Part shown: piece by piece, positions 48,292 through 61,990 of the stretch
How the letters are laid out: each line of letters begins with the position of its first letter
Numbering within the stretch: position 1 is the stretch's first letter
Assembly (NCBI RefSeq): GCF_036323735.1
Contig: NC_086029.1
Location: 10,339,816-10,403,815 of the forward strand
Source: Rattus norvegicus
Taxonomy: Eukaryota > Chordata > Mammalia > Rodentia > Muridae
Direction: 5' to 3'
Length of the DNA stretch: 64,000 nucleotides
Notes under the pieces: generated by a model
Told to the model about the DNA's origin: nothing
The model's database searches: none
Seen by the model: only the letters and a program-made list of their open reading frames with translations
Translations under genes and position numbers: made by a program

Positions 48292-51244
48292 TTATAAACA
48301 TTTGGTGAGCCGAATCTGAGTAACATGGTGAATTCGGTTGTTCCCAATAGGCCGCAGTAGTAATAAGTGGACTGTTCTGGATATAGAAAAATTTTCACGA
48401 ATGGAATCAAAATTTCTAGGCGAATTCAGTGAGTTCCCAATGGGACATGCTTGTATGAGTTTGCTTTCCAATATCGAGCAACATTTTAAGGAACGGAATC
48501 CAAGTATCATGGTGAATTGAGTAGGTTCCCAATAGGATTTGCATGTAATAAGCTTGTTATTCAAGATAGAGCAACGTTTTAACGAACTGAAACAGTGTTT
48601 CTTTGTGAATTCAGTTAGTTCCTAGTAGCCTGCTCTTGTAATATGTGTACTTTTAAAGATTTATAAAAATTTGGTGAGCCGAATCTGAGTAACATGGTGA
48701 ATTCGGTTAGTTCCCAATAGGCCGCAGTAGTAATAAGTGGACTGTTCGGGATATAGAAAAATTTTCACGAATGGAATCAAAATTTCTAGGCGAATTCAGT
48801 GAGTTCCCAATGGGACATGCTTGTATGAGTTTACTCTTCAATATCGAGCAACATTTTAAGGAACGGAATCCAAGTATCATGGTGAATTGAGTAGGTTCCC
48901 AATAGGATTCGCATGTGATAAGATTGTTATTCAAGATAGAGCAACGTTTTAACGAACTGAAACACTGTTTCTTTGTGAATTCAGTTAGTTCCTAGTAGCC
49001 TGCTCTTGTAATACGTGTACTTTTAAAGATTTATAGAAATTTGGTGAGCCGAATCTGAGTAACATGGTGAATTCGGTTAGTTCCCAATAGGCCGCAGTTA
49101 ATAAGTGGACTGTTCGGGATATAGAAAAATTTTCACGAATGGAATCAAAATTTCTAGGCGAATTCAGTGAGTTCCCAATGGGACATGCTTGTATGAGTTT
49201 GCTCTTCAATATCGAGCAACATTTTAAGGAACGGAATCCAAGTATCATGGTGAATTGAGTAGGTTCCCAATAGGATTCGCATGTAATAAGCTTGTTATTC
49301 AAGATAGAGCAACGTTTTAACGAACTGAAACACTGTTTCTTTGTGAATTCAGTTAGTTCCTAGTAGCCTGCTCTTGTAATATGTGTACTTTTAAAGATTT
49401 ATAAAAATTTGGTGAGCCGAATCTGAGTAACATGGTGAATTCGGTTAGTTCCCAATAGGCCGCAGTAGTAATAAGCGGACTGTTCGGGATATAGAAAAAT
49501 TTTCACGAATGGAATCAAAATTTCTAGGCGAATTCAGTGAGGTGCCAATGGGACATGCGTGTATGAGTTTGCTTTTCAATATCGAGCAACATTTTAAGGA
49601 ACGGAATCCAAGTATCATGGTGAATTGAGTAGGTTCCCAATAGGATTCGCATGTAATAAGCTTGTTATTCAAGATAGAGCAACGTTTTAACGAACTGAAA
49701 CACTGTTTCTTTGTAATTCAGTTAGTTCCTAGTAGCCTGTTCTTGTAATATGTGTACATTTAAAGATTTATAAAAATTTGGTGAGCCGAATCTGAGTAAC
49801 ATGGTGAATTCGGTTAGTTCCCAATAGGCCGCAGTAGTAATAAGTGGACTGTTCGGGATATATAAAAATTTTCACGAATGGAATCAAACTTTCTAGGCGA
49901 ATTCAGTGAGTTCCCAATGGGACATGCTTGTATGAGTTTGCTCTTCAATATCGAGCAACATTTTAAGGAACGGAATCCAAGTATCATGGTGAATTGAGTA
50001 GGTTCCCAATAGGATTCGCATGTAATAAGCTTGTTATTCAAGATAGAGCAACGTTTTAACGAACTGAAACACTGTTTCTTTGTGAATTCAGTTAGTTCCT
50101 GGTAGCCTGCTCTTGTAATACATGTACTTTTAAAGATTTATAAAAATTTGGTGAGCCGAATCTGAGTAACATGGTGAATTCGGTTAGTTCCCAATAGGCC
50201 GCAGTAGTAATAAGCGGACTGTTCGGGATATAGAAAAATTTTCACGAATGGAATCAAAATTTCTAGGCGAATTCAGTGAGTTCCCAATGGGACATGCTTG
50301 TATGAGTTTGCTTTTCAATATCGAGCAACATTTTAAGGAACGGAATCCAAGTATCATGGTGAATTGAGTAGGTTCCCAAAAGGATTCGAATGTAATAAGC
50401 TTGTTATTCAAGATAGAGCAACGTTTTAACGAACTGAAACACTGTTTCTTTGTGAATTCAGTTAGTTCCTAGTAGCCTGCTCTTGTAATATGTGTACTTT
50501 TAAAGATTTATAAAAATTTGGTGAGCCGAATCTGAGTAACATGGTGAATTCGGTTAGTTGCCAATAGGCCGCAGTAGTAATAAGTGGACTGTTCGGGATA
50601 TAGAAAAATTTTCACGAATGGAATCAAAATTTCTAGGCGAATTCAGTGAGTTCCCAATGGGACATGCTTGTATGAGTTTGCTCTTCAATATCGAACAACA
50701 TTTTAAGGAACGGAATCCAAGTATCATGGTGAATTGAGTAGGTTCCCAATAGGATTCGCATGTAATAAGCTTGTTATTCAAGATAGAGCAACGTTTTAAC
50801 GAACTGAAACATTGTTTCTTTGTGAATTCAGTTAGTTCCTAGTAGCCTGCTCTTGTAATACGTGTACTTTTAAAGATTTATAAAAATTTGGTGAGCCGAG
50901 TCTGAGTAACATGGTGAACACGGTTAGTTCCCATTAGGCCGCAGTTAATAAGTGGACTGTTCGGGATATAGAAAAATTTCACGAATGGAATCAAAATATC
51001 TAGGCGAATTCAGTGAGTTGCCAATGGGACATGCTTGTATGAGTTTGCTTTTCAATATCGAGCAACATTTTAAGGAACGGAATCAAAGTATCATGGTGAA
51101 TTGAGTAGGTTCCCAATAGGATTCGCATGTAATAAGCTTGTTATTCAAGATAGAGCAACGTTTTAACGAACTGAAACACTGTTTCTTTGTGAATTCAGTT
51201 AGTTCCTAGTAGCCTGTTCTTGTAATATGTGTACTTTTAAAGAT
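48292..51244 (+). repeat. Reshuffled block R1 (8 monomers, 2,953 bp)
   Basis: Starts with a monomer having a one-base loss (CGGTTGTTCCC near 48336) and TCTGGATATAG. Next comes a monomer that has lost the HindIII site (ATAAGATTG near 48921), then ATACGTGTAC, GAGGTGCC with CATGCGTGTATG, CAAACTTTC, CCAAAAGG, TCGAACAAC and AACACGGTTAG types. The same opening restarts at 51245. Confidence 0.85.
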
Positions 51245-54200
51245 TTATAAACATTTGGTGAGCCGAATCTGAGTAACATGGTGAATTCGGTTGTTCCCAA
51301 TAGGCCGCAGTAGTAATAAGTGGACTGTTCTGGATATAGAAAAATTTTCACGAATGGAATCAAAATTTCTAGGCGAATTCAGTGAGTTCCCAATGGGACA
51401 TGCTTGTATGAGTTTGCTTTCCAATATCGAGCAACATTTTAAGGAACGGAATCCAAGTATCATGGTGAATTGAGTAGGTTCCCAATAGGATTTGCATGTA
51501 ATAAGCTTGTTATTCAAGATAGAGCAACGTTTTAACGAACTGAAACAGTGTTTCTTTGTGAATTCAGTTAGTTCCTAGTAGCCTGCTCTTGTAATATGTG
51601 TACTTTTAAAGATTTATAAAAATTTGGTGAGCCGAATCTGAGTAACATGGTGAATTCGGTTAGTTCCCAATAGGCCGCAGTAGTAATAAGTGGACTGTTC
51701 GGGATATAGAAAAATTTTCACGAATGGAATCAAAATTTCTAGGCGAATTCAGTGAGTTCCCAATGGGACATGCTTGTATGAGTTTACTCTTCAATATCGA
51801 GCAACATTTTAAGGAACGGAATCCAAGTATCATGGTGAATTGAGTAGGTTCCCAATAGGATTCGCATGTGATAAGATTGTTATTCAAGATAGAGCAACGT
51901 TTTAACGAACTGAAACACTGTTTCTTTGTGAATTCAGTTAGTTCCTAGTAGCCTGCTCTTGTAATATGTGTACTTTTAAAGATTTATAAAAATTTGGTGA
52001 GCCGAATCTGAATAACATGGTGAATTCGGTTAGTTCCCAATAGGCCGCAGTAGTAATAAGTGGACTGTTCGGGATATAGAAAAATTTTCACGAATGGAAT
52101 CAAAATTTCTAGGCGAATTCAGTGAGTTCCCAATGGGACATGCTTGTATGAGTTTGCTTTTCAATATCGAGCAACATTTTAAGGAACGGAATCCAAGTAT
52201 CATGGTGAATTGAGTAGGTTCCCAATAGGATTCGCATGTAATAAGCTTGTTATTCAAGATAGAGCAACGTTTTAACGAACTGAAACACTGTTTCTTTGTG
52301 AATTCAGTTAGTTCCTAGTAGCCTGCTCTTGTAATACGTGTACTTTTAAAGATTTATAGAAATTTGGTGAGCCGAATCTGAGTAACATGGTGAATTCGGT
52401 TAGTTCCCAATAGGCCGCAGTTAATAAGTGGACTGTTCGGGATATAGAAAAATTTTCACGAATGGAATCAAAATTTCTAGGCGAATTCAGTGAGTTCCCA
52501 ATGGGACATGCTTGTATGAGTTTGCTCTTCAATATCGAGCAACATTTTAAGGAACGGAATCCAAGTATCATGGTGAATTGAGTAGGTTCCCAATAGGATT
52601 CGCATGTAATAAGCTTGTTATTCAAGATAGAGCAACGTTTTAACGAACTGAAACACTGTTTCTTTGTGAATTCAGTTAGTTCCTAGTAGCCTGCTCTTGT
52701 AATATGTGTACTTTTAAAGATTTATAAAAATTTGGTGAGCCGAATCTGAGTAACATGGTGAATTCGGTTAGTTCCCAATAGGCCGCAGTAGTAATAAGCG
52801 GACTGTTCGGGATATAGAAAAATTTTCACGAATGGAATCAAAATTTCTAGGCGAATTCAGTGAGGTGCCAATGGGACATGCGTGTATGAGTTTGCTTTTC
52901 AATATCGAGCAACATTTTAAGGAACGGAATCCAAGTATCATGGTGAATTGAGTAGGTTCCCAATAGGATTCGCATGTAATAAGCTTGTTATTCAAGATAG
53001 AGCAACGTTTTAACGAACTGAAACACTGTTTCTTTGTAATTCAGTTAGTTCCTAGTAGCCTGTTCTTGTAATATGTGTACTTTTAAAGATTTATAAAAAT
53101 TTGGTGAGCCGAATCTGAGTAACATGGTGAATTCGGTTAGTTCCCAATAGGCCGCAGTAGTAATAAGTGGACTGTTCGGGATATATAAAAATTTTCACGA
53201 ATGGAATCAAACTTTCTAGGCGAATTCAGTGAGTTCCCAATGGGACATGCTTGTATGAGTTTGCTCTTCAATATCGAGCAACATTTTAAGGAACGGAATC
53301 CAAGTATCATGGTGAATTGAGTAGGTTCCCAATAGGATTCGCATGTAATAAGCTTGTTATTCAAGATAGAGCAACGTTTTAACGAACTGAAACACTGTTT
53401 CTTTGTGAATTCAGTTAGTTCCTGGTAGCCTGCTCTTGTAATACATGTACTTTTAAAGATTTATAAAAATTTGGTGAGCCGAATCTGAGTAACATGGTGA
53501 ATTCGGTTAGTTCCCAATAGGCCGCAGTAGTAATAAGCGGACTGTTCGGGATATAGAAAAATTTTCACGAATGGAATCAAAATTTCTAGGCGAATTCAGT
53601 GAGTTCCCAATGGGACATGCTTGTATGAGTTTGCTTTTCAATATCGAGCAACATTTTAAGGAACGGAATCCAAGTATCATGGTGAATAGAGTAGGTTCCC
53701 AAAAGGATTCGCATGTAATAAGCTTGTTATTCAAGATAGAGCAACGTTTTAACGAACTGAAACACTGTTTCTTTGTGAATTCAGTTAGTTCCTAGTAGCC
53801 TGCTCTTGTAATATGTGTACTTTTAAAGATTTATAAAAATTTGGTGAGCCGAATCTGAGTAACATGGTGAATTCGGTTAGTTGCCAATAGGCCGCAGTAG
53901 TAATAAGTGGACTGTTCGGGATATAGAAAAATTTTCACGAATGGAATCAAAATTTCTAGGCGAATTCAGTGAGTTCCCAATGGGACATGCTTGTATGAGT
54001 TTGCTCTTCAATATCGAACAACATTTTAAGGAACGGAATCCAAGTATCATGGTGAATTGAGTAGGTTCCCAATAGGATTCGCATGTAATAAGCTTGTTAT
54101 TCAAGATAGAGCAACGTTTTAACGAACTGAAACATTGTTTCTTTGTGAATTCAGTTAGTTCCTAGTAGCCTGCTCTTGTAATACGTGTACTTTTAAAGAT

Positions 54201-54567
54201 TTATAAAAATTTGGTGAGCCGAATCTGAGTAACATGGTGAACACGGTTAGTTCCCATTAGGCCGCAGTTAATAAGTGGACTGTTCGGGATATAGAAAAAT
54301 TTCACGAATGGAATCAAAATATCTAGGCGAATTCAGTGAGTTGCCAATGGGACATGCTTGTATGAGTTTGCTTTTCAATATCGAGCAACATTTTAAGGAA
54401 CGGAATCAAAGTATCATGGTGAATTGAGTAGGTTCCCAATAGGATTCGCATGTAATAAGCTTGTTATTCAAGATAGAGCAACGTTTTAACGAACTGAAAC
54501 ACTGTTTCTTTGTGAATTCAGTTAGTTCCTAGTAGCCTGCTCTTGTAATATGTGTACTTTTAAAGAT
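51245..54567 (+). repeat. Reshuffled block R2 (9 monomers, 3,323 bp)
   Basis: Repeats R1, including the one-base loss CGGTTGTTCCC and the lost HindIII site (ATAAGATTG near 51873). It has one extra monomer at 52030 (the CTGAATAACATGG type). From 48985/52308 onward the offset is therefore 3,323 bp instead of 2,953 bp. The extra monomer restores an HOR position that R1 lacks. Confidence 0.85.
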
Positions 54568-56412
54568 TTATAAAAATTTGGTGAGCCGAATCTGAGTAAC
54601 ATGGTGAATTCGGTTAGTTCCCAATAGGCCGAGTAGTAATAAGTGGACTGTTCGCGATAAAGAAAAATTTTCACGAAAGGAATCAAACTTCCTAGGCGAA
54701 TTCAGTGAGTTCCCAATGGGATATGCTTGTATGAGTTTGCTCTTCAATATCGAGCAACATTTTAAGGAACGGAATCCAAGTATCATGGTGAATTGAGTAG
54801 GTTCCCAATAGGATTCGCATGTAATAAGCTTGTTATTCAAGATAGAGCAACGTTTTAACGAACTGAAACACTGTTTCTTTGTAATTCAGTTAGTTCCTAG
54901 TAGCCTGTTCTTGTAATATGTGTACTTTTAAAGATTTATAAAAATTTGGTGAACCGAATCTGAGTAACATGGTGAATTCGGTTAGTTCCCAATAGGCCGC
55001 AGTAGTAATAAGTGGACTGTTCGGGATATATAAAAATTTTCACGAATGGAATCAAACTTTCTAGGCGAATTCAGTGAGTTCCCAATGGGACATGCTTGTA
55101 TGAGTTTGCTCTTCAATATCGAGCAACATTTTAAGGAACGGAATCCAAGTATCATGGTGAATTGAGTAGGTTCCCAATAGGATTCGCATGTAATAAGCTT
55201 GTTATTCAAGATAGAGCAACGTTTTAACGAACTGAAACACTGTTTCTTTGTGAATTCAGTTAGTTCCTGGTAGCCTGCTCTTGTAATACATGTACTTTTA
55301 AAGATTTATAAAAATTTGGTGAGCCGAATCTGAGTAACATGGTGAATTCGGTTAGTTCCCAATAGGCCGCAGTAGTAATAAGCGGACTGTTCGGGATATA
55401 GAAAAATTTTCACGAATGGAATCAAAATTTCTAGGCGAATTCAGTGAGGTGCCAATGGGACATGCGTGTATGAGTTTGCTTTTCAATATCGAGCAACATT
55501 TTAAGGAACGGAATCCAAGTATCATGGTGAATTGAGTAGGTTCCCAATAGGATTCGCATGTAATAAGCTTGTTATTCAAGATAGAGCAACGTTTTAACGA
55601 ACTGAAACACTGTTTCTTTGTGAATTCAGTTAGTTCCTAGTAGCCTGCTCTTGTAATATGTGTACTTTTAAAGATTTATAAAAATTTGGTGAGCCGAATC
55701 TGAGTAACATGGTGAATTCGGTTAGTTGCCAATAGGCCGCAGTAGTAATAAGTGGACTGTTCGGGATATAGAAAAATTTTCACGAATGGAATCAAAATTT
55801 CTAGGCGAATTCAGTGAGTTCCCAATGGGACATGCTTGTATGAGTTTGCTCTTCAATATCGAACAACATTTTAAGGAACGGAATCCAAGTATCATGGTGA
55901 ATTGAGTAGGTTCCCAATAGGATTCACATGAAATAAGCTTGTTATTCAAGATAGAGCAACGTTTTAACGAACTGAAACATTGTTTCTTTGTGAATTCAGT
56001 TAGTTCCTAGTAGCCTGCTCTTGTAATACGTGTACTTTTAAAGATTTATAAAAATTTGGTGAGCCGAATCTGAGTAACATGGTGAACACGGTTAGTTCCC
56101 ATTAGGCCGCAGTTAATAAGTGGACTGTTCGGGATATAGAAAAATTTCACGAATGGAATCAAAATATCTAGGCGAATTCAGTGAGTTGCCAATGGGACAT
56201 GCTTGTATGAGTTTGCTTTTCAATATCGAGCAACATTTTAAGGAACGGAATCAAAGTATCATGGTGAATTGAGTAGGTTCCAAATAGGATTCGCATGTAA
56301 TAAGCTTGTTATTCAAGATAGAGGAACGTTTTAACGAACTGAAACACTGTTTCTTTGTGAATTCAGTTAGTTCCTAGTAGCCTGTTCTTGTAATATGTGT
56401 ACTTTTAAAGAT
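54568..56412 (+). repeat. Reshuffled block, 5 monomers (1,845 bp)
   Basis: Order: GGCCGAGTAG (one-base deletion) with GCGATAAAG; CAAACTTTC; GAGGTGCC with CATGCGTGTATG; TCGAACAAC; AACACGGTTAG. Relative to R2 the CAAACTTTC and CGTGTATG monomers are in the opposite order and several monomers are missing. The GGCCGAGTAG series restarts at 56413. Confidence 0.8.
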
Positions 56413-59037
56413 TTATAAAAATTTGGTGAGCCGAATCTGAGTAACATGGTGAATTCGGTTAGTTCCCAATAGGCCGAGTAGTAATAAGTGGACTGTTCGC
56501 GATATAGAAAAATTTTCACGAATGGAATCAAAATTTCTAGGCGAATTCAGTGAGTTCCCAATGGGATATGCTTGTATGAGCTTGCTCTTCAATATCGAGC
56601 AACATTTTAAGGAACGGAATCCAAGTATCATGGTGAATTGAGTAGGTTCCCAATAGGATTCGCATGTAATAAGCTTGTTATTCAAGTTAGAGCAACGTTT
56701 TAACGAACTGAAACACTGTTTCTTTGTAATTCAGTTAGTTCCTAGTAGCCTGTTCTTGTAATATGTGTACTTTTAAAGATTTATAAAAATTTGGTGAGCC
56801 GAATCTGAGTAACATGGTGAATTCGGTTAGTTCCCAATAGGCCGCAGTAGTAATAAGTGCACTGTTCGGGATATAGAAAAATTTTCACGAATGGAATCAA
56901 ACTTTCTAGGCGAATGCAGTGAGTTCCCAATGGGACATGCTTGTATGAGTTTGCTCTTCAATATCGAGCAACATTTTAAGGAACGGAATCCAAGTATCAT
57001 GGTGAATTGAGTAGGTTCCCAATAGGATTCGCATGTAATAAGCTTGTTATTCAAGATAGAGCAACGTTTTAACGAACTGAAACACTGTTTCTTTGTGAAT
57101 TCAGTTAGTTCCTAGTAGCCTGCTCTTGTAATATGTGTACTTTTAAAGATTTATAAAAATTTGGTCAGCCGAATCTGAGTAACATGGTGAATTCGGTTAG
57201 TTCCCAATAGGCCGAGTAGTAATAAGTGGACTGTTCGCGATATAGAAAAATTTTCACGAATGGAATCAAAATTTCTAGGCGAATTCAGTGAGTTCCCAAT
57301 GGGACATGCTTGTATGAGTTTGCTTTTCAATATCGAGCAACATTTTAAGGAACGGAATCCAAGTATCATGGTGAATTGAGTAGGTTCCCAATAGGAATCG
57401 CATGTAATAAGCTTGTTATTCAAGATAGAGCAACGTTTTAACGAACTGAAACACTGTTTCTTTGTGAATTCAGTTAGTTCCTAGTAGCCTGCTCTTGTAA
57501 TATGTGTACTTTTAAATATTTATAAAAATTTGGTGAGCCGAATCTGAGTAACATGGTGAATTCGGTTAGTTCCCAATAGGCCGCAGTAGTAATAAGGGGA
57601 CTGTTCGGGATATCTAAAAATTTTCACGAATGGAATCAAAATTTCTAGGCAAATTCAGTGAGTTCCCAATGGGACATGCTTGTATGAGTTTGTTCTTCAA
57701 TATCGAGCAACATTTTAATGAACGGAATCCAAGTATCATGGTGAATTGAGTAGGTTCCCAATAGGATTCGCATGTAATAAGCTTGTTATTCAAGATAGAG
57801 CAACGTTTTAACGAACTGAAACACTGTTTCTTTGTGAATTCAGTTAGTTCCTAGTAGCCTGCTCTTGTAATATGTGTACTTTTAAAGATTTATAAAAATT
57901 TGGTGAGCCGAATCTGAGTAACATGGTGAATTCGGTTAGTTCCCAATAGGCCGCAGTAGTAATAAGTGGACTGTTCGGGATATAGAAAAATTTTCACAAA
58001 TGGAATCAAAATTTCTAGGTGTTTTCAGTGAGTTCCCAATGGGACATGCTTGTATGAGTTTGCTTTTCAATATCGAGCAACATTTTAAGGAACGGAATCC
58101 AAGTATCATGGTGAATTGAGTAGGTTCCCAATAGGATTCGCATGTAATAAGCTTGTTATTCAAGATAGAGCAACGTTTTAACGAACTAAAACACTGTTTT
58201 TTTGTGAATTCAGTTAGTTCCTAGTAGCCTGCTCTTGTAATATGTGTACTTTTAAAGATTTATAAAAATTTGGTGAGCCGAATCTGAGTAACATGGTGAA
58301 TTCGGTTAGTTCCCAATAGGCCGCAGTAGTTATAAGTGGACAGTTCGGGATATAGAAAAATTTTCACAAATGGAATCAAAATTTCGAGGCGAATTCAGTG
58401 AGTTCCCAATGGGACATGCTTGTATGAGTTTGCTTTTCAATATCGAGCAACATTTTAAGGAACGGAATCCAAGTATCATGGTGAATTGAGTAGGTTCCCA
58501 ATAGGATTCGCATGTAATAAGCTTGTTATTCAAGATAGAGCAACGTTTTAACGAACTGAAACACTGTTTCTTTGTGAATTCAGTTAGTTCCTGGTAGCCT
58601 GCTCTTGTAATACATGTACTTTTAAAGATTTATAAAAATTTGGTGAGCCGAATCTGAGTAACATTTGAATTCGGTTAGTTCCTAATAGGCGGCAGTAGTA
58701 ATAAGTGGACTGTACGGGATATAGAAAAATTTTCACGAATGGAATCAAAATTTCTAGGCGAATTCAGTGAGTTCCCAATGGGACATGCTTGTATGAGTTT
58801 GCTCTTCAATATCGAACAACATTTTAAGGAACGGAATCCAAGTATCATGGTGAATTGAGTAGGTTCCCAATAGGATTCACATGTAATAAGCTTGTTATTC
58901 AAGATAGAGCAACGTTTTAACGAAATGAAACATTGTTTCTTTGTGAATTCAGTTAGTTCCTAGTAGCCTGCTCTTGTAATACGTGTACTTTTAAAGATTT
59001 ATAAAAATTTGGTGAGCCGAATCTGAGTAACATGGTG
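56085..59037 (+). repeat. Block S1 (8 monomers, 2,953 bp)
   Basis: Runs from one AACACGGTTAG monomer to the next. It contains GAGCTTGCTC, GCGAATGCAGTG with CAAACTTTC, GGCCGAGTAG with GCGATATAG, GATATCTAAAAA with TTTTAATGAACGG, a private monomer with GGTGTTTTCAGTG near 58018, and GGACAGTTCGGG with TTCGAGGCG. Most of these recur in S2. Confidence 0.8.
58650..58960 (+). repeat. Second hybrid monomer
   Basis: The left half has AACATTTGAATTCGG and GTTCCTAATAGG, the class seen at 30597 and 61629. The right half has TCGAACAAC, GATTCACATG and GAAACATTGTTTC, the class at 55722. No other monomer in the window joins these two classes, so this is a probable crossover or conversion junction. Confidence 0.7.
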
Positions 59038-61990
59038 AACACGGTTAGTTCCCATTAGGCCGCAGTTAATAAGTGGACTGTTCGGGATATAGAAAAATTT
59101 CACGAATGGAATCAAAATATCTAGGCGAATTCAGTGAGTTGCCAATGGGACATGCTTGTATGAGTTTGCTTTTCAATATCGAGCAACATTTTAAGGAACG
59201 GAATCAAAGTATCATGGTGAATTGAGTAGGTTCCCAATAGGATTCGCATGTAATAAGCTTGTTATTCAAGATAGAGGAACGTTTTAACGAACTGAAACAC
59301 TGTTTCTTTGTGAATTCAGTTAGTTCCTAGTAGCCTGCTCTTGTAATATGTGTACTTTTAAAGATTTATAAAAATTTGGTGAGCCGAATCTGAGTAACAT
59401 GGTGAATTCGGTTAGTTCCCAATAGGCCGCAGTAGTAATAAGTGGACTGTTCGCGATATAGAAAAATTTTCACGAATGGAATCAAAATTTCTAGGCGAAT
59501 TCAGTGAGTTCCCAATGGGATATGCTTGTATGAGCTTGCTCTTCAATATCGAGCAACATTTTAAGGAACGGAATCCAAGTATCATGGTGAATTGAGTAGG
59601 TTCCCAATAGGATTCGCATGTAATAAGCTTGTTATTCAAGTTAGAGCAACGTTTTAACGAACTGAAAGACTGTTTCTTTGTAATTCAGTTAGTTCCTAGT
59701 AGCCTGTTCTTGTAATATGTGTACTTTTAAAGATTTATAAAAATTTGGTGAGCCGAATCTGAGTAACATGGTGAATTCGGTTAGTTCCCAATAGGCCGCA
59801 GTAGTAATAAGTGGACTGTTCGGGATATAGAAAAATTTTCACGAATGGAATCAAACTTTCTAGGCGAATGCAGTGAGTTCCCAATGGGACATGCTTGTAT
59901 GAGTTTGCTCTTCAATATCGAGCAACATTTTAAGGAACGGAATCCAAGTATCATGGTGAATTGAGTAGGTTCCCAATAGGATTCGCATGTAATAAGCTTG
60001 TTATTCAAGATAGAGCAACGTTTTAACGAACTGAAACACTGTTTCTTTGTGAATTCAGTTAGTTCCTGGTAGCCTGCTCTTGTAATACATGTACTTTTAA
60101 AGATTTATAAAAATTTGGTGAGCCGAATCTGAGTAACATGGTGAATTCGGTTAGTTCCCAATAGGCCGCAGTAGTAATAAGCGGACACTTCGGGATACAG
60201 AAAAATTTTCACGAATGGAATCAAAATTTCTAGGCGAATTCAGTGAGTTCCCAATGGGACATGCTTGTATGAGTTTGCTTTTCAATATCGAGCAACATTT
60301 TAAGGAACGGAATCCAAGTATCATGGTGAATTGAGTAGGTTCCCAATAGGATTCGCATGTAATAAGCTTGTTATTCAAGATAGAGCAACGTTTTAACGAA
60401 CTGAAACACTGTTTCTTTGTGAATTCAGTTAGTTCCTAGTAGCCTGCTCTTGTAATATGTGTACTTTTAAAGATTTATAAAAATTTGGTGAGCCGAATCT
60501 GAGAAACATGGTGAATTCGGTTAGTTTCCAATAGGCCGAGTAGTAATAAGTGGACTGTTCGCGATATAGAAAAATTTTCACGAATGGAATCAAAATTTCT
60601 AGGCGAATTCAGTGAGTTCCCAATGGGACATGCTTGTATGAGTTTGCTTTTCAATATCGAGCAACATTTTAAGGAACGGAATCCAAGTATCATGGTGAAT
60701 TGAGTAGGTTCCCAATAGGATTCGCATGTAATAAGCTTGTTATTCAAGATAGAGCAACGTTTTAACGAACTGAAACACTGTTTCTTTGTGAATTCAGTTA
60801 GTTCCTAGTAGCCTGCTCTTGTAATATGTGTACTTTTAAATATTTATAAAAATTTGGTGAGCCGAATCTGAGTAACATGGTGAATTCGGTTAGTTCCCAA
60901 TAGGCCGCAGTAGTAATAAGTGGACTGTTCGGGATATCTAAAAATTTTCACGAATGGAATCAAAATTTCTAGGCGAATTCAGTGAGTTCCCAATGGGACA
61001 TGCTTGTATGAGTTTGCTCTTCAATATCGAGCAACATTTTAATGAACGGAATCCAAGTATCATGGTGAATTGAGTAGGTTCCCAATAGGATTCGCATGTA
61101 ATAAGCTTGTTATTCAAGATAGAGCAACGTTTTAACGAACTGAAACACTGTTTCTTTGTGAATTCAGTTAGTTCCTAGTAGCCTGCTCTTGTAATATGTG
61201 TACTTTTAAAGATTTATAAAAATTTGGTGAGCCGAATCTGAGTAACATGGTGAATTCGGTTAGTTCCCAATAGGCCGCAGTAGTTATAAGTGGACAGTTC
61301 GGGATATAGAAAAATTTTCACAAATGGAATCAAAATTTCGAGGCGAATTCAGTGAGTTCCCAATGGGACATGCTTGTATGAGTTTGCTTTTCAATATCGA
61401 GCAACATTTTAAGGAACGGAATCCAAGTAACATGGTGAATTGAGTAGGTTCCCAATAGGATTCGCATGTAATAAGCTTGTTATTCAAGATAGAGCAACGT
61501 TTTAACGAACTGAAACACTGTTTCTTTGTGAATTCAGTTAGTTCCTAGTAGCCTGCTCTTGTAATATGTGTACTTTTAAAGATTTATAAAAATTTGGTGA
61601 GCCGAATCTGAGTAACATTTGAATTCGGTTAGTTCCTAATAGGCCGCAGTAGTAATAAGTGGACTGTTCGGGATATAGAAAAATTTTCACGAATGGAATC
61701 AAAATTTCTAGGCGAATTCAGTGAGTTCCCAATGGGACATGCTTGTATGAGTTTGCTTTTCAATATCGAGCAACATTTTAAGGAACGGAATCCAAGTATC
61801 ATGGTGAATTGAGTAGGTTCCCAATAGGATTCGCATGTAATAAGCTTGTTATTCAAGATAGAGAAACGTTTTAACGAACTGAAACACTGTTTCTTTGTGA
61901 ATTCAGTTAGTTCCTAGGAGCCTGCTCTTGTAATATGTGTACTTTTAAAGATTTATAAAAATTTGGTGAGCCGAATCTGAGTAACATGGT
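59038..61990 (+). repeat. Block S2 (8 monomers, 2,953 bp)
   Basis: Repeats S1 at offset 2,953-2,954 at both ends but 3,324 in the middle (GATATCTAAAAA near 57612 and 60936). An extra monomer at 60151 (GGACACTTCGGGATACAG) is present and the S1 monomer with GGTGTTTTCAG is absent. The total length is unchanged: one monomer gained, one lost. Confidence 0.8.

Noticed and set aside
48338..53795. Plus-strand open frames at 48338-48520, 51291-51473 and 53571-53795
   Set aside because: The first two exist only because of the one-base loss CGGTTGTTCCC, and the third because of GAATAGAG replacing GAATTGAG. All are ordinary satellite sequence.
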